From Hydrogenophaga crocea (GTDB taxonomy: Bacteria; Pseudomonadota; Gammaproteobacteria; Burkholderiales; Burkholderiaceae_C), in contig NZ_CP049989.1 in NCBI RefSeq assembly GCF_011388215.1, positions 3,844,001 through 3,908,000 on the forward strand: a stretch of 64,000 bases of DNA. The letters are read 5' to 3'. The translations under genes were made by a program, and so were the position numbers. Below are positions 1 to 6,819 of this stretch, one piece after another. Below the pieces are notes generated by a model. That model saw only the letters and a program-made list of their open reading frames with translations, did no database searches and was not told the DNA's origin. Every line of letters begins with the position of its first letter. Positions within the stretch are counted from its first letter, which is position 1.

Positions 1-648
1 TACTTCCCCGACCCCGACCTGCCGCCGCTGGTGATCGCGCGCGACTGGGTGGCCCAGGTGCAGGCCGCCATGCCCGAGCTGCCGCGCGCCATGGCCGAGC
101 GCTTCGTGGCGCAGTACGGCCTGCCCGAGTACGACGCCACCACGCTCACGCAGAGCCCTGCCATGGCGGCCTACTTCGAAACCGCGGCCCAGGCCAGCGG
201 CCAGGCCAAGATGGCCAGCAACTGGGTGATGGGCGAGGTCTCGCGCCGGCTCAACGCCGAAGAGCGCGGCATCGCCGAGGCGCCCGTGAGCGCGGCGCAG
301 CTGGGCGCGCTGCTGCAGCGCATCGCCGACGGCACGGTGTCGAACAACGCGGCCAAGCAGGTGATGGACGCGCTCTGGAGCGGCGAGGGTGCGAGCGGCC
401 AGGTGCAGGACGCGCGCGCGCAGATCGACGCCGTCATCGAGGCCAAGGGCCTCAAGCAGGTCAGCGACAGCGGCGCGATCGAGAAGATCATCGACGAGGT
501 GATGGCCGCCAACGCCGAGATGGTGGCGCAGTTCCGCGCCGGCAAGGACAAGGCCTTCAACGCGCTCGTGGGCCAGGTGATGAAGGCCAGCAAGGGCAAG
601 GCCAACCCGCAGCAGGTGAACGACCTGCTGCGCCAGAAACTCGGCTGA
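1..648 (+). CDS. gatB: Aspartyl/glutamyl-tRNA(Asn/Gln) amidotransferase subunit B, C-terminal part
   Basis: Partial gene: the reading frame is open from base 1 and ends at a TGA at 646-648, so only about 215 C-terminal residues are present. The first residues, [10 protein letters not shown], are the conserved GatB motif that precedes the helical and tail domains. The rest fits the GatB/YqeY tail domain, which holds the misacylated tRNA. GatB works in the GatCAB complex that converts Glu-tRNA(Gln) or Asp-tRNA(Asn) to the amidated forms in the cytoplasm. The rest of the gene, and probably gatA and gatC, lie left of the window. An internal GTG at 31 is not the real start. Confidence 0.95.
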   Translation, partial: YFPDPDLPPLVIARDWVAQVQAAMPELPRAMAERFVAQYGLPEYDATTLTQSPAMAAYFETAAQASGQAKMASNWVMGEVSRRLNAEERGIAEAPVSAAQLGALLQRIADGTVSNNAAKQVMDALWSGEGASGQVQDARAQIDAVIEAKGLKQVSDSGAIEKIIDEVMAANAEMVAQFRAGKDKAFNALVGQVMKASKGKANPQQVNDLLRQKLG

Positions 649-669
649 ACAGGCTCCCGGCCCGCCGCT

Positions 670-1326
670 TCAGCGGTTGGCCGGGACCTGCGCGCTCCAG
701 AGCTGCTGGAGCTTGGCGAGTTCTTCGTCGAAGCGCTGCGCCACGCGCTTCTTCTCCTGCTCCTGCTCGGCCAGGAAGCGCTTCTGCAGTTCCATCTGCT
801 TCTCGTTGTCGTCGCGCTTGCGCTTGAGCCAGGCTGGCGCCTTGGCCGGGTCGGCCTTGTAGAACTCGAACTCGGTGTCGATCTCCTTGCGCTGCGCGGC
901 CAGCGCGAGCTCGCGCTTGTTCACGGCCGCGATCACCTCGTCGATCTGCGACAGCGCTTCCTGGCGCTCCTTGTCGTGCACCGCGGCCGAGGGGTAGCGG
1001 ATCAGCAGCGCGCGGTTGCGGCGCTTCTCTTCGGCCAGGCGCGCTTCCTTCTCGGCCTCGGCGCGGCGCTGGGCTTCCACACGCTCGCGCTCCTCGCGGG
1101 TGTAGCTCGGCGGAATGGTCTCGCGCACGGTGCCGGTGCGGCCCATGCGCTGCTGTTCGCGGTCGAGGCAGTCGGTGATGGGCCGGTCGGAGGTGATGCG
1201 CCGGCCCTTGCTGTCGGTGCAGGTGTAGATGCTCTGCGCCGCGGCCATGCCCGACACCAGCGCGCCCAGCGCGAGGACGGCGGCGGCGCGCATCAGGGTC
1301 GGGGGCAGCGGGGCAGGTCGGTGCAT
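670..1326 (-). CDS. DUF4124-like secreted coiled-coil protein
   Basis: A 218-residue protein. Residues 1-31 form a signal peptide ending near AAAQ. A short DUF4124-type segment follows (SIYTCTDSKGRRITSDRPI, a beta-hairpin containing Y-C-DSKG). The rest is a long charged coiled coil (about 70-200) rich in E, K, R, A and Q. DUF4124 proteins are common periplasmic proteins of unknown role in betaproteobacteria. The ATG at 1326 is chosen because the signal peptide starts there; upstream codons in the same frame belong to the shadow of pyrE. It converges on gatB and lies 14 bases downstream of pyrE on the same strand. No function is assigned. Confidence 0.8.
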   Translation of the reverse strand: MHRPAPLPPTLMRAAAVLALGALVSGMAAAQSIYTCTDSKGRRITSDRPITDCLDREQQRMGRTGTVRETIPPSYTREERERVEAQRRAEAEKEARLAEEKRRNRALLIRYPSAAVHDKERQEALSQIDEVIAAVNKRELALAAQRKEIDTEFEFYKADPAKAPAWLKRKRDDNEKQMELQKRFLAEQEQEKKRVAQRFDEELAKLQQLWSAQVPANR

Positions 1327-1340
1327 GGTGGTGTTCGGTC

Positions 1341-2039
1341 CTAGACGCCGTAGCGTTCGCGGTAGGCCAGCACCCGTTCGCGGTGGATGGCGATCTCGCC
1401 ACCGGCCTGACCGTCCAGATACTGGAGCAAATCCTCCAGCCTCGCAATCGCACAAACCTGCAGGCCGAGCTGGCGCTGCACGTATTGCACGGCACTGTGA
1501 TCCACGTCGCGGACCACGCCGTCGGTACCGACCTCGGTGGCCTTTTCCTGGCGGTCCAGCGCGATCGCCACCGCGCTGGGCGTGGCGCCCGCGGCGCGGA
1601 TCAGCGCGATCGACTCGCGCGCGGCCGTGCCCGCGCTCATCACGTCGTCCACGATCAGCACCCGCCCCCGCAGCGGCGCGCCCACCAGGGTGCCGCCCTC
1701 GCCGTGGTCCTTGGCCTCCTTGCGGTTGTAGGCGAAGGGCACGTTGCGGCCCAGCCGCGCGAGCTCGATCGCCACCGCCGCGCCCAGGGGAATGCCCTTG
1801 TAGGCGGGACCGAAGATCATGTCGAAGGCGATGCCGCTGTCGATCAGGGCGCGTGCATAGAATTCCGCGAGCCGGCCCAGCTTGGCGCCGTCGTCGAACA
1901 GGCCTGCGTTGAAGAAGTAGGGCGAGAGCCGGCCGGCCTTGGTCTTGAACTCGCCGAACTTCAGCGCGCCGGCCTCGACGCAGAACTTCACGAATGCCTG
2001 TGCCAGCGCTTGCTCGGCCGGGGCGACTGCCTTCACCAT
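1341..2039 (-). CDS. pyrE: Orotate phosphoribosyltransferase
   Basis: A 232-residue enzyme that transfers orotate to PRPP to give orotidine 5'-phosphate in de novo pyrimidine synthesis. Visible features are the N-terminal FKTKAGRLSPYFFNAG segment, the FGPAYKGIPLG loop, the basic catalytic loop with RKEAKDHGEGG, and the PRPP-binding signature VLIVDDVMSAGTA. Length and motif order match the bacterial family. The ATG at 2039 faces the GTG of the exonuclease gene at 2052 with only 12 bases between, so its promoter must lie within the neighbouring coding sequence or be shared. Confidence 0.95.
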   Translation of the reverse strand: MVKAVAPAEQALAQAFVKFCVEAGALKFGEFKTKAGRLSPYFFNAGLFDDGAKLGRLAEFYARALIDSGIAFDMIFGPAYKGIPLGAAVAIELARLGRNVPFAYNRKEAKDHGEGGTLVGAPLRGRVLIVDDVMSAGTAARESIALIRAAGATPSAVAIALDRQEKATEVGTDGVVRDVDHSAVQYVQRQLGLQVCAIARLEDLLQYLDGQAGGEIAIHRERVLAYRERYGV

Positions 2040-2051
2040 GGAAATGTCCTT

Positions 2052-2846
2052 GTGTTCAACCTGACCAGCCTCAACCTCAACGGCATCCGCTCGGCCACCA
2101 CCAAAGGGCTCGAAGCCTGGGTCGCCCAAAGTGCGCCGGATTGTATTTGCGTGCAGGAAGTCAAGGCCCAGGCGGCCGACGTCGCCGGTCGCTTCGAGAC
2201 CCTGGCCGGGCTGCGCGGCCATTACCACTTCGCCGAGAAGAAGGGCTACGCGGGCACCGCGGTGTTCACGCGCCATGAGCCCAGTGACGTGCGGACCGGC
2301 TTCGACGGCGGCGAATTCGACACCGAAGGCCGCTACACCGAGCTGCGCTTCGACACGCCGCAGCGCAGGTTCTCGATCCTCAGCGTGTACTTTCCCAGCG
2401 GCTCCTCGGGCCCCGAGCGCCAGGAAGCCAAGTACCGCTTCCTCGCGGCCTTCCTGCCGCACCTGATCTCGCTCAAGGCCGAACGCGAATTCATCCTGTG
2501 CGGCGACGTGAACATCGCGCACACGCAGAACGACCTCAAGAACTGGCGCAGCAACCAGAAGAACAGCGGCTTCCTGCCCGAGGAGCGGGCCTGGATGTCG
2601 CACCTGCTCAGCGACGACGTGGGCCTGATCGACGTCTACCGCCGCCTGCAGCCCGACACCACCGACGCCTGCTACACATGGTGGAGCAACCGCGGCCAGG
2701 CCTGGGCCAACAACGTGGGGTGGCGGCTCGACTACCACCTGGCCACGCCCGCGACCGCGGCGCTCGCGCGCACCGAGTCCATCTACAAGGCGCAGCGCTT
2801 CTCGGACCACGCGCCGATCACCATCGGCTACGACATGACGCTCTGA
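2052..2846 (+). CDS. xth: Exodeoxyribonuclease III (AP endonuclease family)
   Basis: A 264-residue exonuclease III/EEP-fold DNA repair enzyme acting at abasic sites and 3' ends. It has the N-terminal LNLNGIRSA strand, the catalytic glutamate in CVQEVKAQ, the CGDVNIAH metal and substrate region, the WWSNRGQAWANNVGWRLDY segment and the C-terminal SDHAPI catalytic Asp-His. A GTG start at 2052 is chosen: no ATG in frame gives the family N-terminus, and the open frame upstream is the antisense shadow of pyrE. It runs directly into the next gene, whose ATG lies one base past this stop, so the two are probably co-transcribed. Confidence 0.92.
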   Translation: MFNLTSLNLNGIRSATTKGLEAWVAQSAPDCICVQEVKAQAADVAGRFETLAGLRGHYHFAEKKGYAGTAVFTRHEPSDVRTGFDGGEFDTEGRYTELRFDTPQRRFSILSVYFPSGSSGPERQEAKYRFLAAFLPHLISLKAEREFILCGDVNIAHTQNDLKNWRSNQKNSGFLPEERAWMSHLLSDDVGLIDVYRRLQPDTTDACYTWWSNRGQAWANNVGWRLDYHLATPATAALARTESIYKAQRFSDHAPITIGYDMTL

Positions 2847-2847
2847 G

Positions 2848-3489
2848 ATGCTGCGCTACCTCACCGTCCCCGTCACCGCCTTTGCCCAGAACTGCTCCAT
2901 CGTGTGGTGCGACGCCACGCTGGAGGCCGCCATCGTCGACCCGGGCGGCGACCTCGATCGCCTGCTCGCCGAGGTGCAGCGCCTGGGCGTGACGCTCAAG
3001 GCCATCTGGCTCACGCACGCCCACATCGACCACGCGGGCGCCACGGCCGAACTCGCGCAGCGCCTGTCGCTGCCCATCGTGGGCCCGCACGAGGGCGACC
3101 GCTTCTGGATCGACGCGCTGCCACAGCAGGGCGCGATGTTCGGCTTTCCGCCGAGCCAGGCCTTCACGCCCACGCGCTGGCTGCACGACGGCGACACGGT
3201 GCAGATCGGCCATTGCACGCTGGCCGTGCGCCACTGCCCGGGCCACACGCCGGGCCATGTGGTGTTTCACTCGGCCGAGGCGCAGCGCGCCTTCGTGGGC
3301 GACGTGCTGTTCGTGGGCAGCATCGGCCGCACCGACTTCCCGGGCGGCAACCACGCCGAACTGCTGGCCAGCATCCGCGAGCGGCTCTGGCCCATGGGCG
3401 ACGAGACCGTGTTCATCCCCGGCCACGGGCCCGAGGGCTCGTTCGGGCAGGAGCGGCGCTTCAACCCCTACGTGGGGGAGCGCGGCTAG
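2848..3489 (+). CDS. MBL-fold metallohydrolase (glyoxalase II-like, YcbL type)
   Basis: A 213-residue metallo-beta-lactamase-fold protein with the metal-binding THAHIDH motif (H57, H59, D61, H62), a second metal histidine in CPGHTPGH, the bridging aspartate in FVGDVLF and the final histidine in FIPGHGP. The compact length without the glyoxalase II C-terminal helical domain points to the YcbL-like thioester hydrolase branch; the true substrate cannot be read from sequence. Its ATG follows the exonuclease stop by one base, so they are translationally coupled. A GC-rich hairpin element follows the gene. Confidence 0.88.
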   Translation: MLRYLTVPVTAFAQNCSIVWCDATLEAAIVDPGGDLDRLLAEVQRLGVTLKAIWLTHAHIDHAGATAELAQRLSLPIVGPHEGDRFWIDALPQQGAMFGFPPSQAFTPTRWLHDGDTVQIGHCTLAVRHCPGHTPGHVVFHSAEAQRAFVGDVLFVGSIGRTDFPGGNHAELLASIRERLWPMGDETVFIPGHGPEGSFGQERRFNPYVGERG

Positions 3490-3510
3490 AGCCGCGCGAT
3501 CCGGCGCCGG

Positions 3511-3576
3511 GCCGCCCCAAGCCGGATCAGCCCCCTCGGGGGGCAGCGACCCGCGCAGCGGCGGAGCGTGGGGGCC
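3511..3576. repeat. GC-rich intergenic hairpin element, probable bidirectional terminator
   Basis: Between the convergent MBL hydrolase and Bug genes is a GC-rich element with a perfect 6-bp stem (GCCCCC at 3530-3535, loop TCG, GGGGGC at 3539-3544), followed by a GCAGCG...GGAGCG segment ending in GTGGGGGCC. From memory, very similar elements are scattered between genes in Comamonadaceae genomes; only one copy is present in this window, so repetitiveness was not shown here. Its place between two gene ends suggests a transcription end point for both. Confidence 0.6.
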
Positions 3577-3584
3577 CGTTGGTT

Positions 3585-4568
3585 TCAGTCCAGGGTGACC
3601 TTGCTCTGGCGCACCACCTCGCCCCAGTGCGCGTACTCGCTGCGCATGTAGGCGGCGGCCTCGGCCGGGCTCGCGCTGAAGCGCGGGATGGCGCCGATCT
3701 GCAGCAGGCGGGCTTCCACCTCGGGCGTTCGCATGGCCTTGTTCATGGCTTCGAACGTGGCCTGCACCAGCGCCTTGTCGGTGTTGGCGGGGTAGATCAG
3801 CATGAGCCAGGTGCTGGCGCTGAAACCCTCGAAGCCCTGTTCCGCGATGGTGGCCACGCCGGGAAAGGCCGCCATGCGCTGCGGCGTGCCCGTGCCCAGC
3901 GCCTTGAGCTGGCCGGACTGCACGAAGGGCCGCACCGCGGCCGCGGTTTCGAGCGCCACCGAGACCTGGCCGGCCACCACGTCGGTGAGGCCGGGCGCGC
4001 TGCCGCGGTAGGGCACGTGCAGCATGTCGATGCCCGCGCGGCGCTTGAGCGCTTCCATGGCCAGGTGCGACACCGTGCCGTTGCCCGATGACGCGTGCGT
4101 GAGCCGGCCCGGGTGGGCCTTGGCGTAGCGCACCAGGTCGGCCACGTTCTGGAAGGGCAGCGAGGGGTGGCACACGAGCACGAAAGGCAGGTCGCCGAGC
4201 AGGCCCACGGCCTCGAAATCCTTGAGCGCGTCGTAGGGCACGGACTTGTACATGTGCGGCGTGGCCGCGACCGCCGACATGTGGGTGAGCATCATCACGC
4301 TGCCATCGGCCGGCGATTTGGCGACCTGGCCCATGGCGATGCTGCCGCCCTGGCCGGGCTTGTTGTCCACGATGTAGGTGTCGCCCGTGACGCCCTTGAG
4401 CTGGTCGGCCAGCAGGCGCGCCACGATGTCCGTGGCCTGGCCCGGCGGAAAGCCGACCACGATCTTCACGGCGCGCGCGGCGCGGCCTTGCGCGCCGGCG
4501 GCCGATGCCAGCGTGGCGCCCGCGGTGGCCAGCACCAGGGTGCGGCGGTTGATGCCAGGGGTTTTCAT
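3585..4568 (-). CDS. Bug family (TctC-like) tripartite tricarboxylate transporter substrate-binding protein
   Basis: A 327-residue periplasmic binding protein. Residues 1-26 form a signal peptide with twin arginines (INRRTLVLATAGA...AAGAQG). The mature part has the Bug hallmarks KIVVGFPPGQATDIVARLLADQL, VDNKPGQGGSIAMGQVAKSPADG and HVPYRGSAP. Bug proteins bind carboxylated or small aromatic ligands and are often orphaned from the TctAB membrane subunits, as here. It is the last gene of the leftward molybdenum hydroxylase operon, 43 bases after the CoxG-like gene, so it may capture that pathway's substrate. Confidence 0.9.
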   Translation of the reverse strand: MKTPGINRRTLVLATAGATLASAAGAQGRAARAVKIVVGFPPGQATDIVARLLADQLKGVTGDTYIVDNKPGQGGSIAMGQVAKSPADGSVMMLTHMSAVAATPHMYKSVPYDALKDFEAVGLLGDLPFVLVCHPSLPFQNVADLVRYAKAHPGRLTHASSGNGTVSHLAMEALKRRAGIDMLHVPYRGSAPGLTDVVAGQVSVALETAAAVRPFVQSGQLKALGTGTPQRMAAFPGVATIAEQGFEGFSASTWLMLIYPANTDKALVQATFEAMNKAMRTPEVEARLLQIGAIPRFSASPAEAAAYMRSEYAHWGEVVRQSKVTLD

Positions 4569-4611
4569 GTTGGTGTCTCCTCTAGGGGGGTGGGTTGTCG
4601 CGCAAATCGGC

Positions 4612-5211
4612 TCAATGCGCCAGCGCCAGGCCGACCGTGGCGGCCAGGGCGCCCGCCAGGGCCGCCGCCAGCAGCCAGCCGCCCGACAGCCGGCGCACGG
4701 GCTTTGGAGGGGTGGGGGTATGTGGCACGGCGCGGGGTGCGAGGTCCGCCGCGGCGGCCGGGGCCGGCGCGGCCGCGGCGAGCTGGGCCGTGAAGGCCTC
4801 GAAGAAGTCGCCGGCCATCTTGCGCGCCACGCTCTCGATCAGCCGCGAGCCCACCTGCGCGAGCTTGCCGCCGACCTGGGCCTGCGCGCTGTAGCGCAGC
4901 TCGGTGCCCTCGGCGACCGGGTCGAGCCACACGTCGGCGCTGCCGCGGCCGAAGCCGACCGCGCCGCCCTGGCCTTCGAAGCGCAGGGTGCACGAGGCGG
5001 GGACGGTCGCGTCGTCGATGTGCAGCTGGCCGTTGAAGCGCGCGCGCAGCGGGCCGATGGTGGCGGCCATGACCAGCTCGAAGCGCTCGGGCGCGGCGCG
5101 CACCACGGACTCGCAGCCGGGCAGGCAGCGCTGCAGCACCGCGGGGTCGTTGAGGGCGTCCCACACGCGCTCGCGCGGGCTGGGAATGGAGCGGTTGCCG
5201 GTGATGTTCAT
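4612..5211 (-). CDS. coxG: CoxG-like SRPBCC protein with C-terminal membrane anchor
   Basis: A 199-residue protein. Residues 1-145 form an SRPBCC (START-like) domain typical of the carbon monoxide dehydrogenase subunit G family (MNITGNRSIPSPRERVWDALND, then CLPGCESV). An Ala/Pro linker and one hydrophobic C-terminal helix (about 177-197) follow. In CO oxidizers CoxG tethers the dehydrogenase to the inner membrane. The same tail here suggests that the molybdenum hydroxylase encoded upstream is recruited to the membrane. It starts 17 bases after the enoyl-CoA hydratase stop. Confidence 0.88.
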   Translation of the reverse strand: MNITGNRSIPSPRERVWDALNDPAVLQRCLPGCESVVRAAPERFELVMAATIGPLRARFNGQLHIDDATVPASCTLRFEGQGGAVGFGRGSADVWLDPVAEGTELRYSAQAQVGGKLAQVGSRLIESVARKMAGDFFEAFTAQLAAAAPAPAAAADLAPRAVPHTPTPPKPVRRLSGGWLLAAALAGALAATVGLALAH

Positions 5212-5228
5212 GCGGGTCTCGTGGGCGG

Positions 5229-5963
5229 TCAGTGGGCTTTCTTCTTCATGGCGCTCGCGGTGTTCACCATCGAGTGCAGGCTGCGCGCGTAGTCGATCGC
5301 GCCCTGTTCGTCCATGCGCGGCGCCACGCGCAGGTATTCCTTGAGACCCAGCAGCGCGGGCCGCGGCCGCGACAGCAGCAGGCCCAGGAATCGCTCGACC
5401 TCGGCATCGAGCTGCGCGGCGGGCACCACCTGGCTCACCAGGCCGTAGGCCAGCGCGCGTTCGGCGGCGATGAAGTCGGCGCTGTAGGCCATCCACAGCA
5501 CGGCGTTGCGGTTCATGCGGTCGTACAGCGCCGACATCACCATGGTCGGCATCACGTTGTGGCCGATCTCGGGGATGTTGAAGCGCGCGCTGTCGGCCGC
5601 GAAGCTCACGTCGCACAGCGCGGCGATGGCGGCGCCGAAGCCCATGCAGCGGCCTTCGATCACGCCCACGATGGGCACCTTGGCGCCGCGCATGGCCTGG
5701 TAGCTGCCGAAGATGCCGTCGTACTCGTCGCGGCGCAGGTAGGCCTCGGCGGTGGGCGGCGTGGTGCCGGCGTCGCGCACGCGGCCGGTGCAGAAGTCGG
5801 GACCGGCGCTGCGCAGCAGCACCGCGTCGGCGCGCTCGTGCGCCGTGAGCAGCAACTGCGAGAGCGCGCTGGCCATGCTGTCGGAGACGCCGTTGTCTTC
5901 GGTGCGGTTGAGCGTGATGCGCAGCAGGCGGTCTTGTGCTTCGATGAGCAGGTGCGGGTGCAT
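5229..5963 (-). CDS. Enoyl-CoA hydratase/isomerase family protein
   Basis: A 244-residue crotonase-fold enzyme. The oxyanion-hole segment GVIEGRCMGFGAAIAALCDV and the following FNIPEIGHNVMPTMV helix, with a glutamate at the catalytic position, are present. An unusually shortened first region (DFCTGRVRDAG in place of the common FSAGADL) suggests a side branch rather than a fatty acid beta-oxidation hydratase. It lies between the alpha/beta hydrolase and CoxG-like genes of the same operon and probably processes a CoA-bound or ring-derived intermediate. The ATG at 5963 is the only start giving the expected N-terminus. Confidence 0.82.
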   Translation of the reverse strand: MHPHLLIEAQDRLLRITLNRTEDNGVSDSMASALSQLLLTAHERADAVLLRSAGPDFCTGRVRDAGTTPPTAEAYLRRDEYDGIFGSYQAMRGAKVPIVGVIEGRCMGFGAAIAALCDVSFAADSARFNIPEIGHNVMPTMVMSALYDRMNRNAVLWMAYSADFIAAERALAYGLVSQVVPAAQLDAEVERFLGLLLSRPRPALLGLKEYLRVAPRMDEQGAIDYARSLHSMVNTASAMKKKAH

Positions 5964-5995
5964 GGGTTCTCCGGTGGGGTGGGCGAAGGGATGGC

Positions 5996-6817
5996 TCAGT
6001 GGCCGTGGCGGCGGAAGTGGCGCAGCAGGGACTCGTTGAAGGCGCGGGCCTGCTCGATGTTGGGCAGGTGTCCGGCGTCGGCGATCACGTCGAGCGAGGC
6101 GCGCGGCATGCGCGCCTGGATGTCGCGCATGGCCTCGGGCAGCACGCCGTCGCGCGCGCCGACGATCAGCGTCGTGGGCGCGGCGATGGTGTGCACGCGG
6201 GGCAGGTAGTCGAGCCCCTGGATGGCGCGCGCGCAGCCGATGAAGCCCGAGACGGTGGTGTGCGCCGCGAGCTGGCGGAAGGTCTGGGCCACCTCGGGGT
6301 GGGTGTCGAGGTAGCGGTCGCCGAACCAGCGCTGCACCGTGGCGCGCGCCAGCGGCTGGCAGCTGTTGCTCTGCAGCGCCTGCTCGATGCGCTCGCTCCA
6401 GGGCGCGGCCACCTCGGGGGGCGCGTCGGCGCGCGCCGCGCACAGCACCAGGCTGATCACGCGGTCGGCGTGGTGGATGCCCAGGCCGAAGCCGCTCATG
6501 CCGCCGAGCGACAGGCCCACGTAGTGCGCGCGTTCGATGCCCAGCGCGTCGAGCACCGCGACCGCATCGGCCGCCAGCCCGTTCATGGTGACGGCCGCCA
6601 TCGGGGCGGCCGAGGCGCCATGGCCGGTGGCGTCGACGCGCACCACGCAGTAGCCCTGGGCGAGCAGCTGCACGGCCTGGCTTTCCCACAGCGCGCTCGA
6701 GGTGAGGATGGAATGCCCCATCAGCACCACGGGGTCCTGCAGGTCGCCCTGGATCTGGACCGACAGCTCGCCATGGACGCCGGGCACGCGATGGCGCTGG
6801 ATGCACAGACAGCTCAT
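5996..6817 (-). CDS. Alpha/beta hydrolase (3-oxoadipate enol-lactonase-like)
   Basis: A 273-residue alpha/beta hydrolase. The nucleophile elbow is VGLSLGGMSG, the acid is in VGARDGVLP and the histidine in AGHLPNIEQ. The arrangement resembles PcaD-type enol-lactonases, but a C-N or ester hydrolase is equally possible. The ATG at 6817 lies two bases after the stop of the coxL-like gene, so translation is probably coupled. In context it should act on the hydroxylated product of the molybdenum enzyme or a later ring-opened intermediate. Confidence 0.82.
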   Translation of the reverse strand: MSCLCIQRHRVPGVHGELSVQIQGDLQDPVVLMGHSILTSSALWESQAVQLLAQGYCVVRVDATGHGASAAPMAAVTMNGLAADAVAVLDALGIERAHYVGLSLGGMSGFGLGIHHADRVISLVLCAARADAPPEVAAPWSERIEQALQSNSCQPLARATVQRWFGDRYLDTHPEVAQTFRQLAAHTTVSGFIGCARAIQGLDYLPRVHTIAAPTTLIVGARDGVLPEAMRDIQARMPRASLDVIADAGHLPNIEQARAFNESLLRHFRRHGH

Positions 6818-6819
6818 GA

